Shown here: positions 9,022 through 17,013 of the stretch, piece by piece
Layout of the letters: each line of letters begins with the position of its first letter
Position numbering within the stretch: position 1 is the first letter of the stretch
NCBI GenBank assembly: GCA_002427545.1
Contig: DIRM01000020.1
Span: forward strand, 53,921 to 91,359
Direction: 5' to 3'
From: Mageeibacillus sp. UBA5436
GTDB taxonomy: Bacteria; Bacillota; Clostridia; Saccharofermentanales; DTU023
DNA: 37,439 nucleotides
Made by a program: the position numbers and the translations under genes
Notes under the pieces: generated by a model
What the model saw: only the letters and a program-made list of their open reading frames with translations
What the model was told of the DNA's origin: nothing
Databases searched by the model: none

Positions 9022-9462
9022 ATGAATAACGAAACTAAAATCGCAAAATACATACATAAAGTTCAATATTATGAAACGGATCAAATGCAAATCGTGCATC
9101 ATTCCAATTATTTTAGATTTTATGAAGAAGCACGTACGGCTTTTATGGAATCAGTCGGTTTAAATTATGATGTGCTTGAAAAACATGGCATTATTATTCC
9201 AGTTACATCTGTTTCATCAGATTATATCGGAGTCGGTCTGTATCCACATGAATTAGAAATACAGTCCACAATTGTGAAATATACTGGTGTTAGGATGACT
9301 GTAAGGTATAAAGTATATGATTTAATGACAGGTGAATTAATTAATAAAGGTGAATCGAATCATGCCTTTGTTAATAAAGAATTTAAACCTTTTGCTATGC
9401 AAAAAGAATTCCCTGAATATCATCAACGATTTTTAGATTATACTGTCACTCCTGATGAATAA
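9022..9462 (+). CDS. Acyl-CoA thioesterase, 4HBT hot-dog family (YbgC/FadM-like)
   Basis: Hydrolyses an acyl-CoA or acyl-ACP thioester; the chain is unknown. The 146-residue protein has a single hot-dog domain. It shows the 4-hydroxybenzoyl-CoA thioesterase signature YETDQMQIVHHSNYFRFYEEAR (given here by position: residues 17-38), with likely catalytic Asp20 and His27. The RBS AAGG lies just before ATG 9022. It is followed after 37 nt by proC and may share its transcript. The 4HBT family is clear; the substrate is not. Confidence 0.88.
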   Translation: MNNETKIAKYIHKVQYYETDQMQIVHHSNYFRFYEEARTAFMESVGLNYDVLEKHGIIIPVTSVSSDYIGVGLYPHELEIQSTIVKYTGVRMTVRYKVYDLMTGELINKGESNHAFVNKEFKPFAMQKEFPEYHQRFLDYTVTPDE

Positions 9463-9499
9463 AAATAGCTCGATTTGAGAAAAAGAATGGAGAAAAACA

Positions 9500-10303
9500 A
9501 TGAATATTGGAATCATCGGTATTGGGAATATGGGAGAAGCTATATTATCTGGCCTTTTAAAGGGGAAAGTAGTAGGGCCTCAACAAGTTTATGTTTTTGA
9601 TGCAAGCCGTGAATTGATGCAACTTCGTCAAGAACAATATGGCATGCACTTAGCTCGTGATTATCAAAATTTACTTGAAGTATGTGAATATCTCATTTTA
9701 ACCGTTAAACCCAATGTTTACCCGCAAGTATTAGCTGAAATTTCTCCTTATTTAGATGCCAAACATTTTATATTATCGATTGCTCCAGGTTTTGATTTTG
9801 AGCGTCTGAAAGGCCATTTACCTGATGACTTTGATAAAATAGTTCTATTTATGTCTAATACTGCTGCAAAAATTGGCAAAGCTATTACAGCAGCTGCTTT
9901 TTCTCCTGAGGTCAACGAACAAAACAAAGAAAAAATAATTCGACTTTTTGAAAGTTTTGGTAGTTTCTTAGAAATTGATGAAAAGCAATTGCCCGCCATT
10001 ACTTCTGTCATTGGTTCTGCCCCTGCTATTGTCTATATGTTGATAGAAAGTCTCATGCAAGGTGCAGTTCTTGAAGGGATTCCTGCAAGGCAAGCCCAAG
10101 AATTAGCCGCTCATATCGTCGCTTCTTCGGCTGCTATGGTTTTGGAAAACAATGAACATCCTGCCATATTACGTGATCGAATTTGTTCACCTGCCGGTAC
10201 AACGATTGAAGGGGTCGCTTATTTGGAAAAAGAGGGTTTTTCTGGCAGTATCATTGAAGCCATCCATCGCATTGCTGAAAAAGCTGGAAAGATGAAAAAA
10301 TAA
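9500..10303 (+). CDS. proC: Pyrroline-5-carboxylate reductase
   Basis: Reduces pyrroline-5-carboxylate to proline with NAD(P)H, the last step of proline synthesis. The 267-residue length is normal for ProC. The N-terminal Rossmann motif is IGIIGIGNMGEAI, the cofactor-contacting stretch is LILTVKPNVYP, and the C-terminal dimer/active-site region contains GSAPAIVYMLIESL and SPAGTTIEGV. The RBS ATGGAGAAA precedes ATG 9500. The stop overlaps the next start (TAATG at 10301-10305), so translation with the ArsC-like gene is coupled. Confidence 0.95.
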   Translation: MNIGIIGIGNMGEAILSGLLKGKVVGPQQVYVFDASRELMQLRQEQYGMHLARDYQNLLEVCEYLILTVKPNVYPQVLAEISPYLDAKHFILSIAPGFDFERLKGHLPDDFDKIVLFMSNTAAKIGKAITAAAFSPEVNEQNKEKIIRLFESFGSFLEIDEKQLPAITSVIGSAPAIVYMLIESLMQGAVLEGIPARQAQELAAHIVASSAAMVLENNEHPAILRDRICSPAGTTIEGVAYLEKEGFSGSIIEAIHRIAEKAGKMKK

Positions 10304-10695
10304 TGTTTACTTTAATATGTTATAAAAAATGCTCGACTTGTACGAATGTTGAAAAAATATTACAAGCGAAAAATTTAGACTATCAATATCGTGAAATCGA
10401 TAAAAATCCACCTACTGCCAAAGAATTAAAAGAGTGGATTAAAATCAACGAACAGCCTATTACCAAATGGCTGAATACATCTGGCCAAAAATATCGAGCT
10501 TTAAATATTTCTCAAAAAAGAAAGACGATGTCCGAATCCGAATTATTGGAGTTGATGGCAACAGATGGCATGCTAATCAAAAGGCCTATTCTCTTTATCC
10601 CTGATGATTGCACATTGAAAAGTTCAGAGGATAGCTTAAATCAAAGCGTTTTAGTCGGTCCTCAAGTGCAAAAATGGCTGAATTCCATTGAATAA
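10303..10695 (+). CDS. ArsC/Spx-family thioredoxin-fold protein
   Basis: A 130-residue member of the ArsC/Spx/YffB family. It has a CxxC redox motif, KKCSTC (Cys10, Cys13), near the N-terminus and the conserved IKRPILF segment with the family Arg. The middle, NISQKRKTMSESELLELMATDGMLIK, is typical of the group. Function could be glutathione/thioredoxin-linked reduction or Spx-like regulation. True arsenate reduction is not implied, since no ars genes are near. The start overlaps the proC stop by one base. Confidence 0.85.
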   Translation: MFTLICYKKCSTCTNVEKILQAKNLDYQYREIDKNPPTAKELKEWIKINEQPITKWLNTSGQKYRALNISQKRKTMSESELLELMATDGMLIKRPILFIPDDCTLKSSEDSLNQSVLVGPQVQKWLNSIE

Positions 10696-10732
10696 TAATC
10701 TGAGGACAGTCAAATAATGTACGAGGTTTATA

Positions 10733-11674
10733 ATGAAAAATATAATGGTCATCATTAATCCGAAGGCTGGCAGTGAGACAGGAGATCGATTAATTGATGT
10801 AATAGAAAAACATCTGCAAAATTATTTTGATGAAATTCTGATAAAAACGACAAAAACCGCCGAAGATTCCACTCTGTTTGGTAAAGAAGCTGCCGATAAA
10901 AAATTCGATAGTGTGATGATTGTGGGTGGCGATGGCACTATTAATGGCGTGATTAAAGGTTTTGTCAATTATGAATACCGTCCCAAAATTGCAATTGTTC
11001 CAGCCGGAACAGGTAATATCCTCGCCAAAATTTTAGGGGTTCCCATAATTCGAAAAAGAGCTATCCATTCTTATCATTTCAATAAAACGAAAAAAATGAA
11101 TCTTGGCGTTTGTAATAATGATGTTTTTAATATGTTTGCTAGTTTAGGACCTGTTCCAGAAGCCATTCATGATGTAAGTAGTGAACAAAAAACTGCTTTA
11201 GGTTTTCTTGCCTATGTCTTTAATGCGATGTCTAAATTAGCTAATAGTGAAATCAGCCATATCACAGTGAAATCAAAAGAGCATTACTTTGAAGGTCCTG
11301 CTGACCATCTTTTTATTAGTTTGGTAAACGGAATTGGACTTTTAAAATTTAGTGAATTGGATGAAAGCGTAGCTCAAGGCAAGGCTAATATTTTCATTCA
11401 AAGAAGCAAAAAATTTATTGACCGCATGCAAACAGTAACAAGTGCCATTGGCGGAAAATTAGAAGGCTCTGAAGGCCTTGATGCTTTTTCTTCGAATGAA
11501 ATTGTAATTGATGCTCTTGAAGATCAAGATTTATATATTGATTTAGATGGGGAAAAAGGGCCTGCTTTGCCAGTTAAAATAAAAATTTTAATTGATTATA
11601 TTGATTTTTACTTGCCGGAGAATAATATTATTCAAGATACTCACTTGGTAAACCATAATACTCTTCTAGAGTAA
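10733..11674 (+). CDS. Diacylglycerol-kinase-type lipid kinase (DagK/YegS family)
   Basis: Phosphorylates a lipid alcohol such as diacylglycerol at the inner membrane face. The 313-residue protein begins MVIINPKAGS, has the catalytic-domain motif VGGDGTINGVIKGF (about residue 62 on), then IVPAGTGNILAKILGVP, all diagnostic of the DAGK_cat fold shared with sphingosine and NAD kinases. The RBS GAGG is 6 nt before ATG 10733. It probably ends the proC operon. Its last 47 bases overlap, tail to tail, the end of the VanY-type gene on the other strand, and no terminator is visible between them. Confidence 0.88.
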   Translation: MKNIMVIINPKAGSETGDRLIDVIEKHLQNYFDEILIKTTKTAEDSTLFGKEAADKKFDSVMIVGGDGTINGVIKGFVNYEYRPKIAIVPAGTGNILAKILGVPIIRKRAIHSYHFNKTKKMNLGVCNNDVFNMFASLGPVPEAIHDVSSEQKTALGFLAYVFNAMSKLANSEISHITVKSKEHYFEGPADHLFISLVNGIGLLKFSELDESVAQGKANIFIQRSKKFIDRMQTVTSAIGGKLEGSEGLDAFSSNEIVIDALEDQDLYIDLDGEKGPALPVKIKILIDYIDFYLPENNIIQDTHLVNHNTLLE

Positions 11675-12665
11675 TCCAATCGCCGTTATTATAAAGAATT
11701 TTGGCAAGATCTTTGCCAACATAACGAAAATGCCATGGTTCACAAATAAAGCCAGTATATTCTTTTTTATTTTCTGGATAGCGTAAGATAAAGCCATATT
11801 TATAGCAATTTTCTTCTAGCCATTTAGATTGTAGATATTGAGGTTTAATTAAAGATAAATCTCTGTCTGAACCAACATCAATGGCTTCGCCCAGATGGTG
11901 TTCACTATGGCCAGGTCTAGCGGAGTAAGTTTCTGTATTTTCTTTATTATCACTAGCAAGATAATTAGCGTATAATACTTCTTGTGTCGCAAAATTTCGA
12001 TAACCCGAAACGATTTTGATATACATACCTTCTTTAGAGATAGCACTTTGCATTTCTATAAATGCTTCTTCAATTTCTTGACTTAAGCTTGAGGCTACCG
12101 TTTCAGAAACAGGTATCGACTTATTAACTATTTTTATACCATCTATGCTAGCAATTCCATTTTCTATCAAAAGAATAAAATCATTCTTCGTTCTATATGT
12201 TCCGTCTCTTACATTTTGTGGATTAAAGAGAGGATAATTTTCTATTTGTTCTGTCGTTTGTTTTGTTGTTTGTTCTGTTGTTTGTGCTGTCCTTTGTGCT
12301 GTTGTTTGTTCTGTCCTTCGTTTTGTTGTTTGTTCTGTCCTTTGTTCTATCGTTTGTTCTATCGTTTGTTCTATCGTTTGTTTATTATCAATTGTAGAAG
12401 AGGTGTTATTTTCTTTTATATTATTTTGTTTAGGTTTATCTTCTTTCAAGTCCGTTTGCTTAGGTTTATTTTCTTTTGCTGTCGAACTTTGAGAATTTTT
12501 ATGATTACTCGAATCAATGTTTTTTTGAATTTCTTGCTGTGATGTATTTTCCTTGGCTTGCAATAGATCATTTAAAACAAGGCTTTGCAAAGTATATGTG
12601 CTTATAAAAAGCATCATTAAAAGAGAAAAGAAAAGTTTTTTATTTTTATAATTTTTATTTATCAT
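11628..12665 (-). CDS. VanY/DdcY-type D-alanyl-D-alanine carboxypeptidase with repeat linker
   Basis: Zinc peptidase of family M15B, exported to trim the D-Ala-D-Ala ends of peptidoglycan stems. Residues 11-32 form a signal peptide or membrane anchor. Residues 37-96 are Lys/Asn/Ser-rich. Residues 97-140 are eleven tetrapeptide repeats of TxEQ type. The catalytic domain follows from about 150: KIVSGYRNFATQ, the zinc motif SEHHLGEAID (Ser254, His256, Asp263) and CEPWHFRYVG (Glu309, His312). All catalytic residues are present. The repeat probably spans the cell wall. A TTGTTT-16-TATAAT promoter lies upstream at 12742-12769. It overlaps the lipid kinase gene by 47 bases at its 3' end. Confidence 0.9.
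   Translation of the reverse strand: MINKNYKNKKLFFSLLMMLFISTYTLQSLVLNDLLQAKENTSQQEIQKNIDSSNHKNSQSSTAKENKPKQTDLKEDKPKQNNIKENNTSSTIDNKQTIEQTIEQTIEQRTEQTTKRRTEQTTAQRTAQTTEQTTKQTTEQIENYPLFNPQNVRDGTYRTKNDFILLIENGIASIDGIKIVNKSIPVSETVASSLSQEIEEAFIEMQSAISKEGMYIKIVSGYRNFATQEVLYANYLASDNKENTETYSARPGHSEHHLGEAIDVGSDRDLSLIKPQYLQSKWLEENCYKYGFILRYPENKKEYTGFICEPWHFRYVGKDLAKILYNNGDWITLEEYYGLPSEYLE
12246..12377 (-). repeat. Eleven 12-bp tandem units coding TxEQ repeats
   Basis: Residues 97-140 of the VanY-type protein are eleven four-residue units (TIEQ x3, then RTEQ, TTKR, RTEQ, TTAQ, RTAQ, TTEQ, TTKQ, TTEQ). They are encoded by 132 bases of degenerate 12-bp units, seen on the plus strand as TCTGTTGTTTGT and TCTATCGTTTGT. 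Gain or loss of a unit stays in frame. Confidence 0.9.
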
Positions 12666-12741
12666 GAATTCTGCTTCTCTTCAAATCTATAAATATATCT
12701 TTATGCCTTTACTCATATTTGTATAATTGTTTTCAAAAATA

Positions 12742-12769
12742 ATTATATCGTTTTGTTATAATAAAACAA
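12742..12769 (-). promoter_or_regulatory. Promoter of the VanY-type gene
   Basis: On the minus strand, -35 TTGTTT (12764-12769) and -10 TATAAT (12742-12747) are separated by 16 bp. The -10 lies about 77 nt before the VanY-type start codon. The -35 overlaps the terminator hairpin of the upstream nitroreductase gene. Confidence 0.55.
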
Positions 12770-12801
12770 AACTTCCTTATATTGAAATATAAGAAAGTTT
12801 T
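12768..12801 (-). terminator. Terminator after nitroreductase
   Basis: AAAACTT-C-CTTATAT (12768-12782) pairs with ATATAAG-A-AAGTTTT (12787-12801), a 15-position stem with a single mismatch around a TGAA loop. On the minus strand it is followed by a T-rich stretch. It sits between the nitroreductase stop and the VanY-type promoter. Confidence 0.65.
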
Positions 12802-12841
12802 TATTCTTTTTGATGTATATATATAGATTGTTTAGATTATT

Positions 12842-13414
12842 TTATTGAAAAACTCTAACACGATTTGAGATGTCTTCTTTTTCTTTAGCTTCTGGTTCTT
12901 CTAAAATATTGCCAAAAACCATTTGAGCTAATAAGACTTCATTATCATCTATACCAAATAATTCTTTAACTTTTTCATCGATAACAGGATTATAATGTTG
13001 AAGGTTTGCACCAAGACCTAATTCACGTAGAGCTGTCCAAATGTTAATTTGTAACATACCATTGGATTGCAAAGACCAAGGTCCAAAATTCTGAGCATAA
13101 TCAGAGAATTGATTCGCCAATGTGTCGACAATTTTTTTATCTGTGAAGAACAAAACAGTTCCTGCTCCAGCTTTAAACATATCAATTTTTTCTCTTGCTA
13201 CTTTACCGTCAAAAGCATCATAAATTGCATCCCAAAGTTCTTTATGTTTGTCACCTAAAGCAACAACAACTTTTTGGGATTTCATATCAAAAGCATCGGG
13301 TACAAGTTCCGTAACTTCTTCGATTGTTTTAATAATTTCTTCATTATTTACATTGATCTTATCATCTAATGCATAATAGCTTCTTCTTAATTTTAATGTT
13401 TCAATTAATTCCAT
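12842..13414 (-). CDS. Nitroreductase family flavoprotein
   Basis: FMN-dependent NAD(P)H oxidoreductase; the true substrate is unknown. The 190-residue protein starts with LKLRRSYYALDDK (FMN phosphate-binding Arg pair) and has the C-terminal LGLGANLQHYNPVIDEKVKELFGI typical of the oxygen-insensitive group. ATG 13414 is chosen because GGAGG lies 9 nt upstream. A longer frame beginning at 13474 adds 20 Lys/Asn-rich residues with no homology features. It stands alone, flanked by its own terminator. Confidence 0.88.
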   Translation of the reverse strand: MELIETLKLRRSYYALDDKINVNNEEIIKTIEEVTELVPDAFDMKSQKVVVALGDKHKELWDAIYDAFDGKVAREKIDMFKAGAGTVLFFTDKKIVDTLANQFSDYAQNFGPWSLQSNGMLQINIWTALRELGLGANLQHYNPVIDEKVKELFGIDDNEVLLAQMVFGNILEEPEAKEKEDISNRVRVFQ

Positions 13415-13645
13415 TAAAGGTTTCCTCCGATTATCTGCTTTATTATTCTTTTCATCTTTTATCCGATGAATCATCTATTAGTAAATCGATGTTTTTTACG
13501 ATTTAAATTCTAAACTCTTTTATTGTAATTGAATGAAAGAGATTTTCAAGAAAACAGACTTAACGGTAACAAAGTACACACATTTACCGATACACAAGGA
13601 CTTTAAAAAGTACTTAAGAAGAAAATATAATAAATTAAAAAAGTT

Positions 13646-14899
13646 TTATTGAACGTAGTCTTCAAGATGACTTATTACTGCATCATATGCTTCTTTGATA
13701 TATGGATCGTCTAAATGATTTTCTGTTAAAAGAACTTTATAATCACATAATGCATAACCTTCTGTTGAATAGTTTCCATTTTCAATCCGACTTACCCAAG
13801 TTGGATGCAAAACATAATTTGCTAATTCTATTTTTTGATTCGCATTTTCTTGAAAATTAAGTTCTAAGATAATACCACGTTCTGTCCAAATATCGAGGCC
13901 TGTCTCAACTCTTTGATTTGAAATAAAATTTCCTAATGAATATAAAATAAATTTATTCTGATACATCTCTATTGGTTGTAAAACATGTGGATGATTACCG
14001 ATGACTAGATCAGCTCCCCAATCAATTATATTATGGTAAAGATTAATTTGTTCCTCATTTGGTTCCAATTCATATTCTATGCCCATATGAGGAAAAACTA
14101 ATACGATATCTGCCATTTGTTTTGCCGTTTGAATGTCTGATTCAATCGTATCTGGATCAATCCAGCTCAACATATTTTGTTCTTCCTCTGTCAAGGTTGC
14201 CTCCATACCGTTAAAGCCATAACAATAGCCTAAGAAAGCAAATTTTATACCATTGACTTCTTTTATTTTAATAAAATCTTCATTTGGTAAATTAATGCCA
14301 AATACATCAACATTAGCATCTCTTAAAAGTTGACTTGTACTAATAATACCTGGCCCATTACTGTCAGCAATATGATTATTTGCCATTGACATCATGTCAA
14401 ATCCAGCATTGCCTAAGGCTGATGCCATTTCAGGTGGACAATTAAAGATAGGATAACCCGCTAAAGGTAAGTCTGGATTCATCGTCCCTTCAAAATCACC
14501 TATCGCGATATCTGCTGTATCAAACAAAGTTTTTGCTTCAGTATAATAAGAATTAAAATCATAAACACCATCAGGGGTTAAGGCACTCATATAGAGAAGA
14601 TCATGTATTAAATTATCTCCCGTGATCATGATTTTAGCTGTACTTCTATCTTCAGGTAAAATTTGAACTGAATTATCATTTTGTGTGGTTTCAATTTGCG
14701 TGTTTTCAATTTGTTCTTCATCGGATGATTTGTTTTCGATTAAATTATCATCAAGCCTAATTGTTTTAAAAGTAGGATTATTTTCTTCTTGTGCAATTTT
14801 ATTATCAGATGAACAACCTATCAAAAACACAATGCAGAATAACATTAACAAGGGAAATATTTTGTAATCTAAACGATTAGGTTTTTTATTCATGTACAT
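13646..14899 (-). CDS. CapA-family lipoprotein (poly-gamma-glutamate synthesis type)
   Basis: A metallophosphatase-fold CapA-like protein anchored outside the membrane. The signal peptide ends in the lipobox FLIGC (Cys29 from ATG 14899). The domain shows ITGDNLIHDLLY, IGDFEGTM, MSMANNHIADSNG, FPHMGIEYE, IGNHPHVLQPIE and YSLGNFISNQ, all CapA signatures with the metal-binding Asp/His residues. CapA takes part in poly-gamma-glutamate export in some Bacillota, but capB and capC are absent here. Solitary CapA-like lipoproteins are common and of unknown role. ATG 14899 follows AAAGGGG; the frame extends to 14974 without an RBS. Confidence 0.85.
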   Translation of the reverse strand: MYMNKKPNRLDYKIFPLLMLFCIVFLIGCSSDNKIAQEENNPTFKTIRLDDNLIENKSSDEEQIENTQIETTQNDNSVQILPEDRSTAKIMITGDNLIHDLLYMSALTPDGVYDFNSYYTEAKTLFDTADIAIGDFEGTMNPDLPLAGYPIFNCPPEMASALGNAGFDMMSMANNHIADSNGPGIISTSQLLRDANVDVFGINLPNEDFIKIKEVNGIKFAFLGYCYGFNGMEATLTEEEQNMLSWIDPDTIESDIQTAKQMADIVLVFPHMGIEYELEPNEEQINLYHNIIDWGADLVIGNHPHVLQPIEMYQNKFILYSLGNFISNQRVETGLDIWTERGIILELNFQENANQKIELANYVLHPTWVSRIENGNYSTEGYALCDYKVLLTENHLDDPYIKEAYDAVISHLEDYVQ

Positions 14900-15001
14900 A
14901 TTGATTAATACCCCTTTAATTGAAGCTATTATATTAAAATTAATACTTCTATATAATACTATTTTTACAAACACCTGAGGTTAAAAGCTAGTTAAAATAA
15001 T

Positions 15002-15048
15002 AAAGGTATTGGTTTAAATTCAGAATAAATTTGACCAATACCTTTTTT
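15002..15048. terminator. Terminator after sodA
   Basis: A 12-bp perfect stem AAAGGTATTGGT (15002-15013) / ACCAATACCTTT (15034-15045) has a T6 run on the plus strand and a T-rich exit on the minus strand. The flanking genes sodA and capA are both minus, so its likely duty is to end the sodA transcript. Confidence 0.75.
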
Positions 15049-15131
15049 GACAATAGCAGAAAATCAGAAAAATCTAAAGCTATTGTTTTATTAACACTGC
15101 TTTATTTAAATCATTTCTTAAATCATTAATC

Positions 15132-15764
15132 TTAATCAATTTTGGGTAAATGATCTCTGACATGTGAAAAACGTTTGTTAACAACATCCCAATTCACTAC
15201 GTCCCACCATGCTTTTAAATAATCAGCACGACGATTTTGATATTTTAAATAATAAGCATGTTCCCAGACATCATTACCTAATAAGGGAACCGCTCCATCC
15301 ATAATTGGACTATCTTGATTTTTTGTGCTAACAACTTTTAATTTATCGTCTTGATAAACAAGCCATACCCAACCACTACCAAATTGAGCAACCCCTTTTG
15401 CTTCAAATTCTTGTTTGAAATTTTCTAATCCACCGAAATCTGCATTAATCGCTTCACGTAAATCTTCTGAAACTGGCGATTTTGGTGCTCCAGGTTTCAT
15501 TGCTTCCCAGAATAAAGAATGATTATAATGACCACCACCATTATTGATGACGGCTTGACGTTTATCTTCTGGAATTTGATCTAAGTTTTCTAATATTGAT
15601 TCAATATTATCAAATTGAAGATCAAGCCCTTCAAGTGCTTTATTTAAGTTATTGACATAAGCTGCATGATGTTTATCGTGATGGAACATCATTGTTTCTT
15701 TGTCAATGACAGGTTGTAATGCATCATATGCATATGGAAGATCTGGCAAAGTAAATTTTTTCAT
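15132..15764 (-). CDS. sodA: Superoxide dismutase (Mn/Fe type)
   Basis: Converts superoxide to oxygen and hydrogen peroxide in the cytoplasm. The 210-residue protein has the four metal ligands His28, His82 (GGHYNHSLFW), Asp165 and His169 (DVWEHAYYLKYQNRR). The GGGHYNHSLFW form and DSPIMDG are closer to Mn- than Fe-specific enzymes, though metal use cannot be fixed by sequence. It is monocistronic, with its own terminator at 15002-15048. Its presence suggests that the organism meets oxygen despite a fermentative gene set. Confidence 0.96.
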   Translation of the reverse strand: MKKFTLPDLPYAYDALQPVIDKETMMFHHDKHHAAYVNNLNKALEGLDLQFDNIESILENLDQIPEDKRQAVINNGGGHYNHSLFWEAMKPGAPKSPVSEDLREAINADFGGLENFKQEFEAKGVAQFGSGWVWLVYQDDKLKVVSTKNQDSPIMDGAVPLLGNDVWEHAYYLKYQNRRADYLKAWWDVVNWDVVNKRFSHVRDHLPKID

Positions 15765-15958
15765 AATAGGCCCTTTCTTTTTTTCTTAACATTTATTAAA
15801 AATCTTTTCGAACGTCTTTATATTTTACATGATTTATCTGCTTTTTTCTAAAAAATATTTCATGCTAAATTTTGTGAATTTTCTAAAATAGTATTTTATT
15901 CAAGTTCAATGTATAATCGTCATAAGTTTTTCTAAAAACTAATCATAGATTTATATCG

Positions 15959-15987
15959 TTAAAGTGACTTGTCTTATCTGGTATTAT
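15959..15987 (+). promoter_or_regulatory. Extended -10 promoter of the hydrolase-gltS operon
   Basis: TATTAT at 15982-15987 is preceded by TGG (15979-15981), an extended -10. A weak -35, TTAAAG (15959-15964), lies 17 bp upstream. It is 43 nt before the start codon at 16030. A perfect 7-2-7 palindrome, AGTTTTTCTAAAAACT, lies just upstream at 15925-15940 and could be an operator. Confidence 0.45.
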
Positions 15988-16029
15988 CTGGGAATTACAA
16001 AAATATTATTTTATTTGAGGAGTGTTAAA

Positions 16030-17013
16030 ATGAAACAATATTTAATGTCAAAAATTGCAAATAAGATTATTACGCAGAATCTAAAAATGCAAGCCAATGA
16101 AGATCTTTTGATCGTAACTGAAGCCTCTAAAGAAACCATCGCTGAATCTTTGGCAGCTGCAGCCCTTGCTCATGGTGTTGAACCAATGATCATGTATATG
16201 ACGCCAAGAGATTCCGATAGTGCTGAACCACCACATGTTGTCGCCGAAGCGATGAAAGCTGCAGATGCCTTTTTATCTGTGGTTGAAATTTCGATTACAC
16301 ATAGTGATGCTGTAAAACAAGCATTAGCTGCTGGTTCTCGTGGTTTAGTTCTCACTCAATTTTCTGAAGACATGATGTATAAAGGCGGAATGGAAGCAGA
16401 TTTTGAAAAATTAAAACCTGTTTGTATTGCTGTTTCTAAAGCTTTAGAAGAAGCTAAAAATATTCGTGTCACCACTCCTTTTGGAACAGATCTCACTTTT
16501 AATACAGAAGGTCGTCGTGGAAATGCACTTTATTGTATCGTAGAAAAAGGCCAATTTAGCACGGCTCCAACAGTTGAAGCTAATACAACACCAATCGAAG
16601 GTTCAGCAGAAGGCATTATTGTTGCCGATGCCAGTTTCCCTTATTTAGGTATTGGATTATTAGATGAGCCAATCATTTTAAAAGTTGAAAAAGGCAATGT
16701 CGTCTCTGTTGAAGGTGGGCGTCAAGCTGATATTTTACGTGAAGATTGGGCATCAAAAAATGATCCTGGTGTATATAATATTGCAGAACTTGGTATAGGT
16801 TTAAATCCTGCCTGTCGCTTCCGGGGTTTAATGTTAGAAGATGAAGGTGTTTATGGTTCTTGTCATATCGGTATTGGAACAAGTGCAAATTTAGGTGGCG
16901 AACTTAGAGCAGCTTCACATTATGATGCTATATTAACTAAAATGACGATTACTTGTGATGGCATTGATATCATGCGTGATGGTGTTTTGACAATGGAGGG
17001 TGTAAGCTTATGA
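16030..17013 (+). CDS. M29/NicX-like metallohydrolase (leucyl aminopeptidase-type)
   Basis: A 327-residue member of the fold shared by M29 aminopeptidases and 2,5-dihydroxypyridine dioxygenase NicX. The C-terminal half holds the likely metal ligands: Glu253 (AELGIG), Glu272, His279 (CHIGIG), and His297 with Asp299 (HYD). The pair of His plus HxD matches the NicX iron site as I recall it, so either a peptidase or a ring-opening oxygenase relative is possible. ATG 16030 follows GAGGAG; the upstream in-frame ATG at 15964 lacks an RBS and lies in the promoter. Its stop overlaps the gltS start by 4 nt (ATGA), so the two are coupled. This suggests a substrate or product related to glutamate. Confidence 0.72.
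   Translation: MKQYLMSKIANKIITQNLKMQANEDLLIVTEASKETIAESLAAAALAHGVEPMIMYMTPRDSDSAEPPHVVAEAMKAADAFLSVVEISITHSDAVKQALAAGSRGLVLTQFSEDMMYKGGMEADFEKLKPVCIAVSKALEEAKNIRVTTPFGTDLTFNTEGRRGNALYCIVEKGQFSTAPTVEANTTPIEGSAEGIIVADASFPYLGIGLLDEPIILKVEKGNVVSVEGGRQADILREDWASKNDPGVYNIAELGIGLNPACRFRGLMLEDEGVYGSCHIGIGTSANLGGELRAASHYDAILTKMTITCDGIDIMRDGVLTMEGVSL

Noticed and set aside
10303..10695. Arsenate reductase annotation in the strict sense
   Set aside because: The CxxC ArsC/Spx fold is clear, but no arsenic genes are nearby and the family covers several functions, so only the family is named.
12216..12542. Cysteine-rich open frame on the plus strand opposite the VanY-type gene
   Set aside because: Its Cys/Leu/Phe pattern is only the complement of the 12-bp TxEQ repeat; it has no credible RBS and lies inside a well-supported gene.
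13646..14899. Capsule (poly-gamma-glutamate) operon
   Set aside because: Only a CapA-like lipoprotein is present; no capB, capC or capD-like genes flank it.
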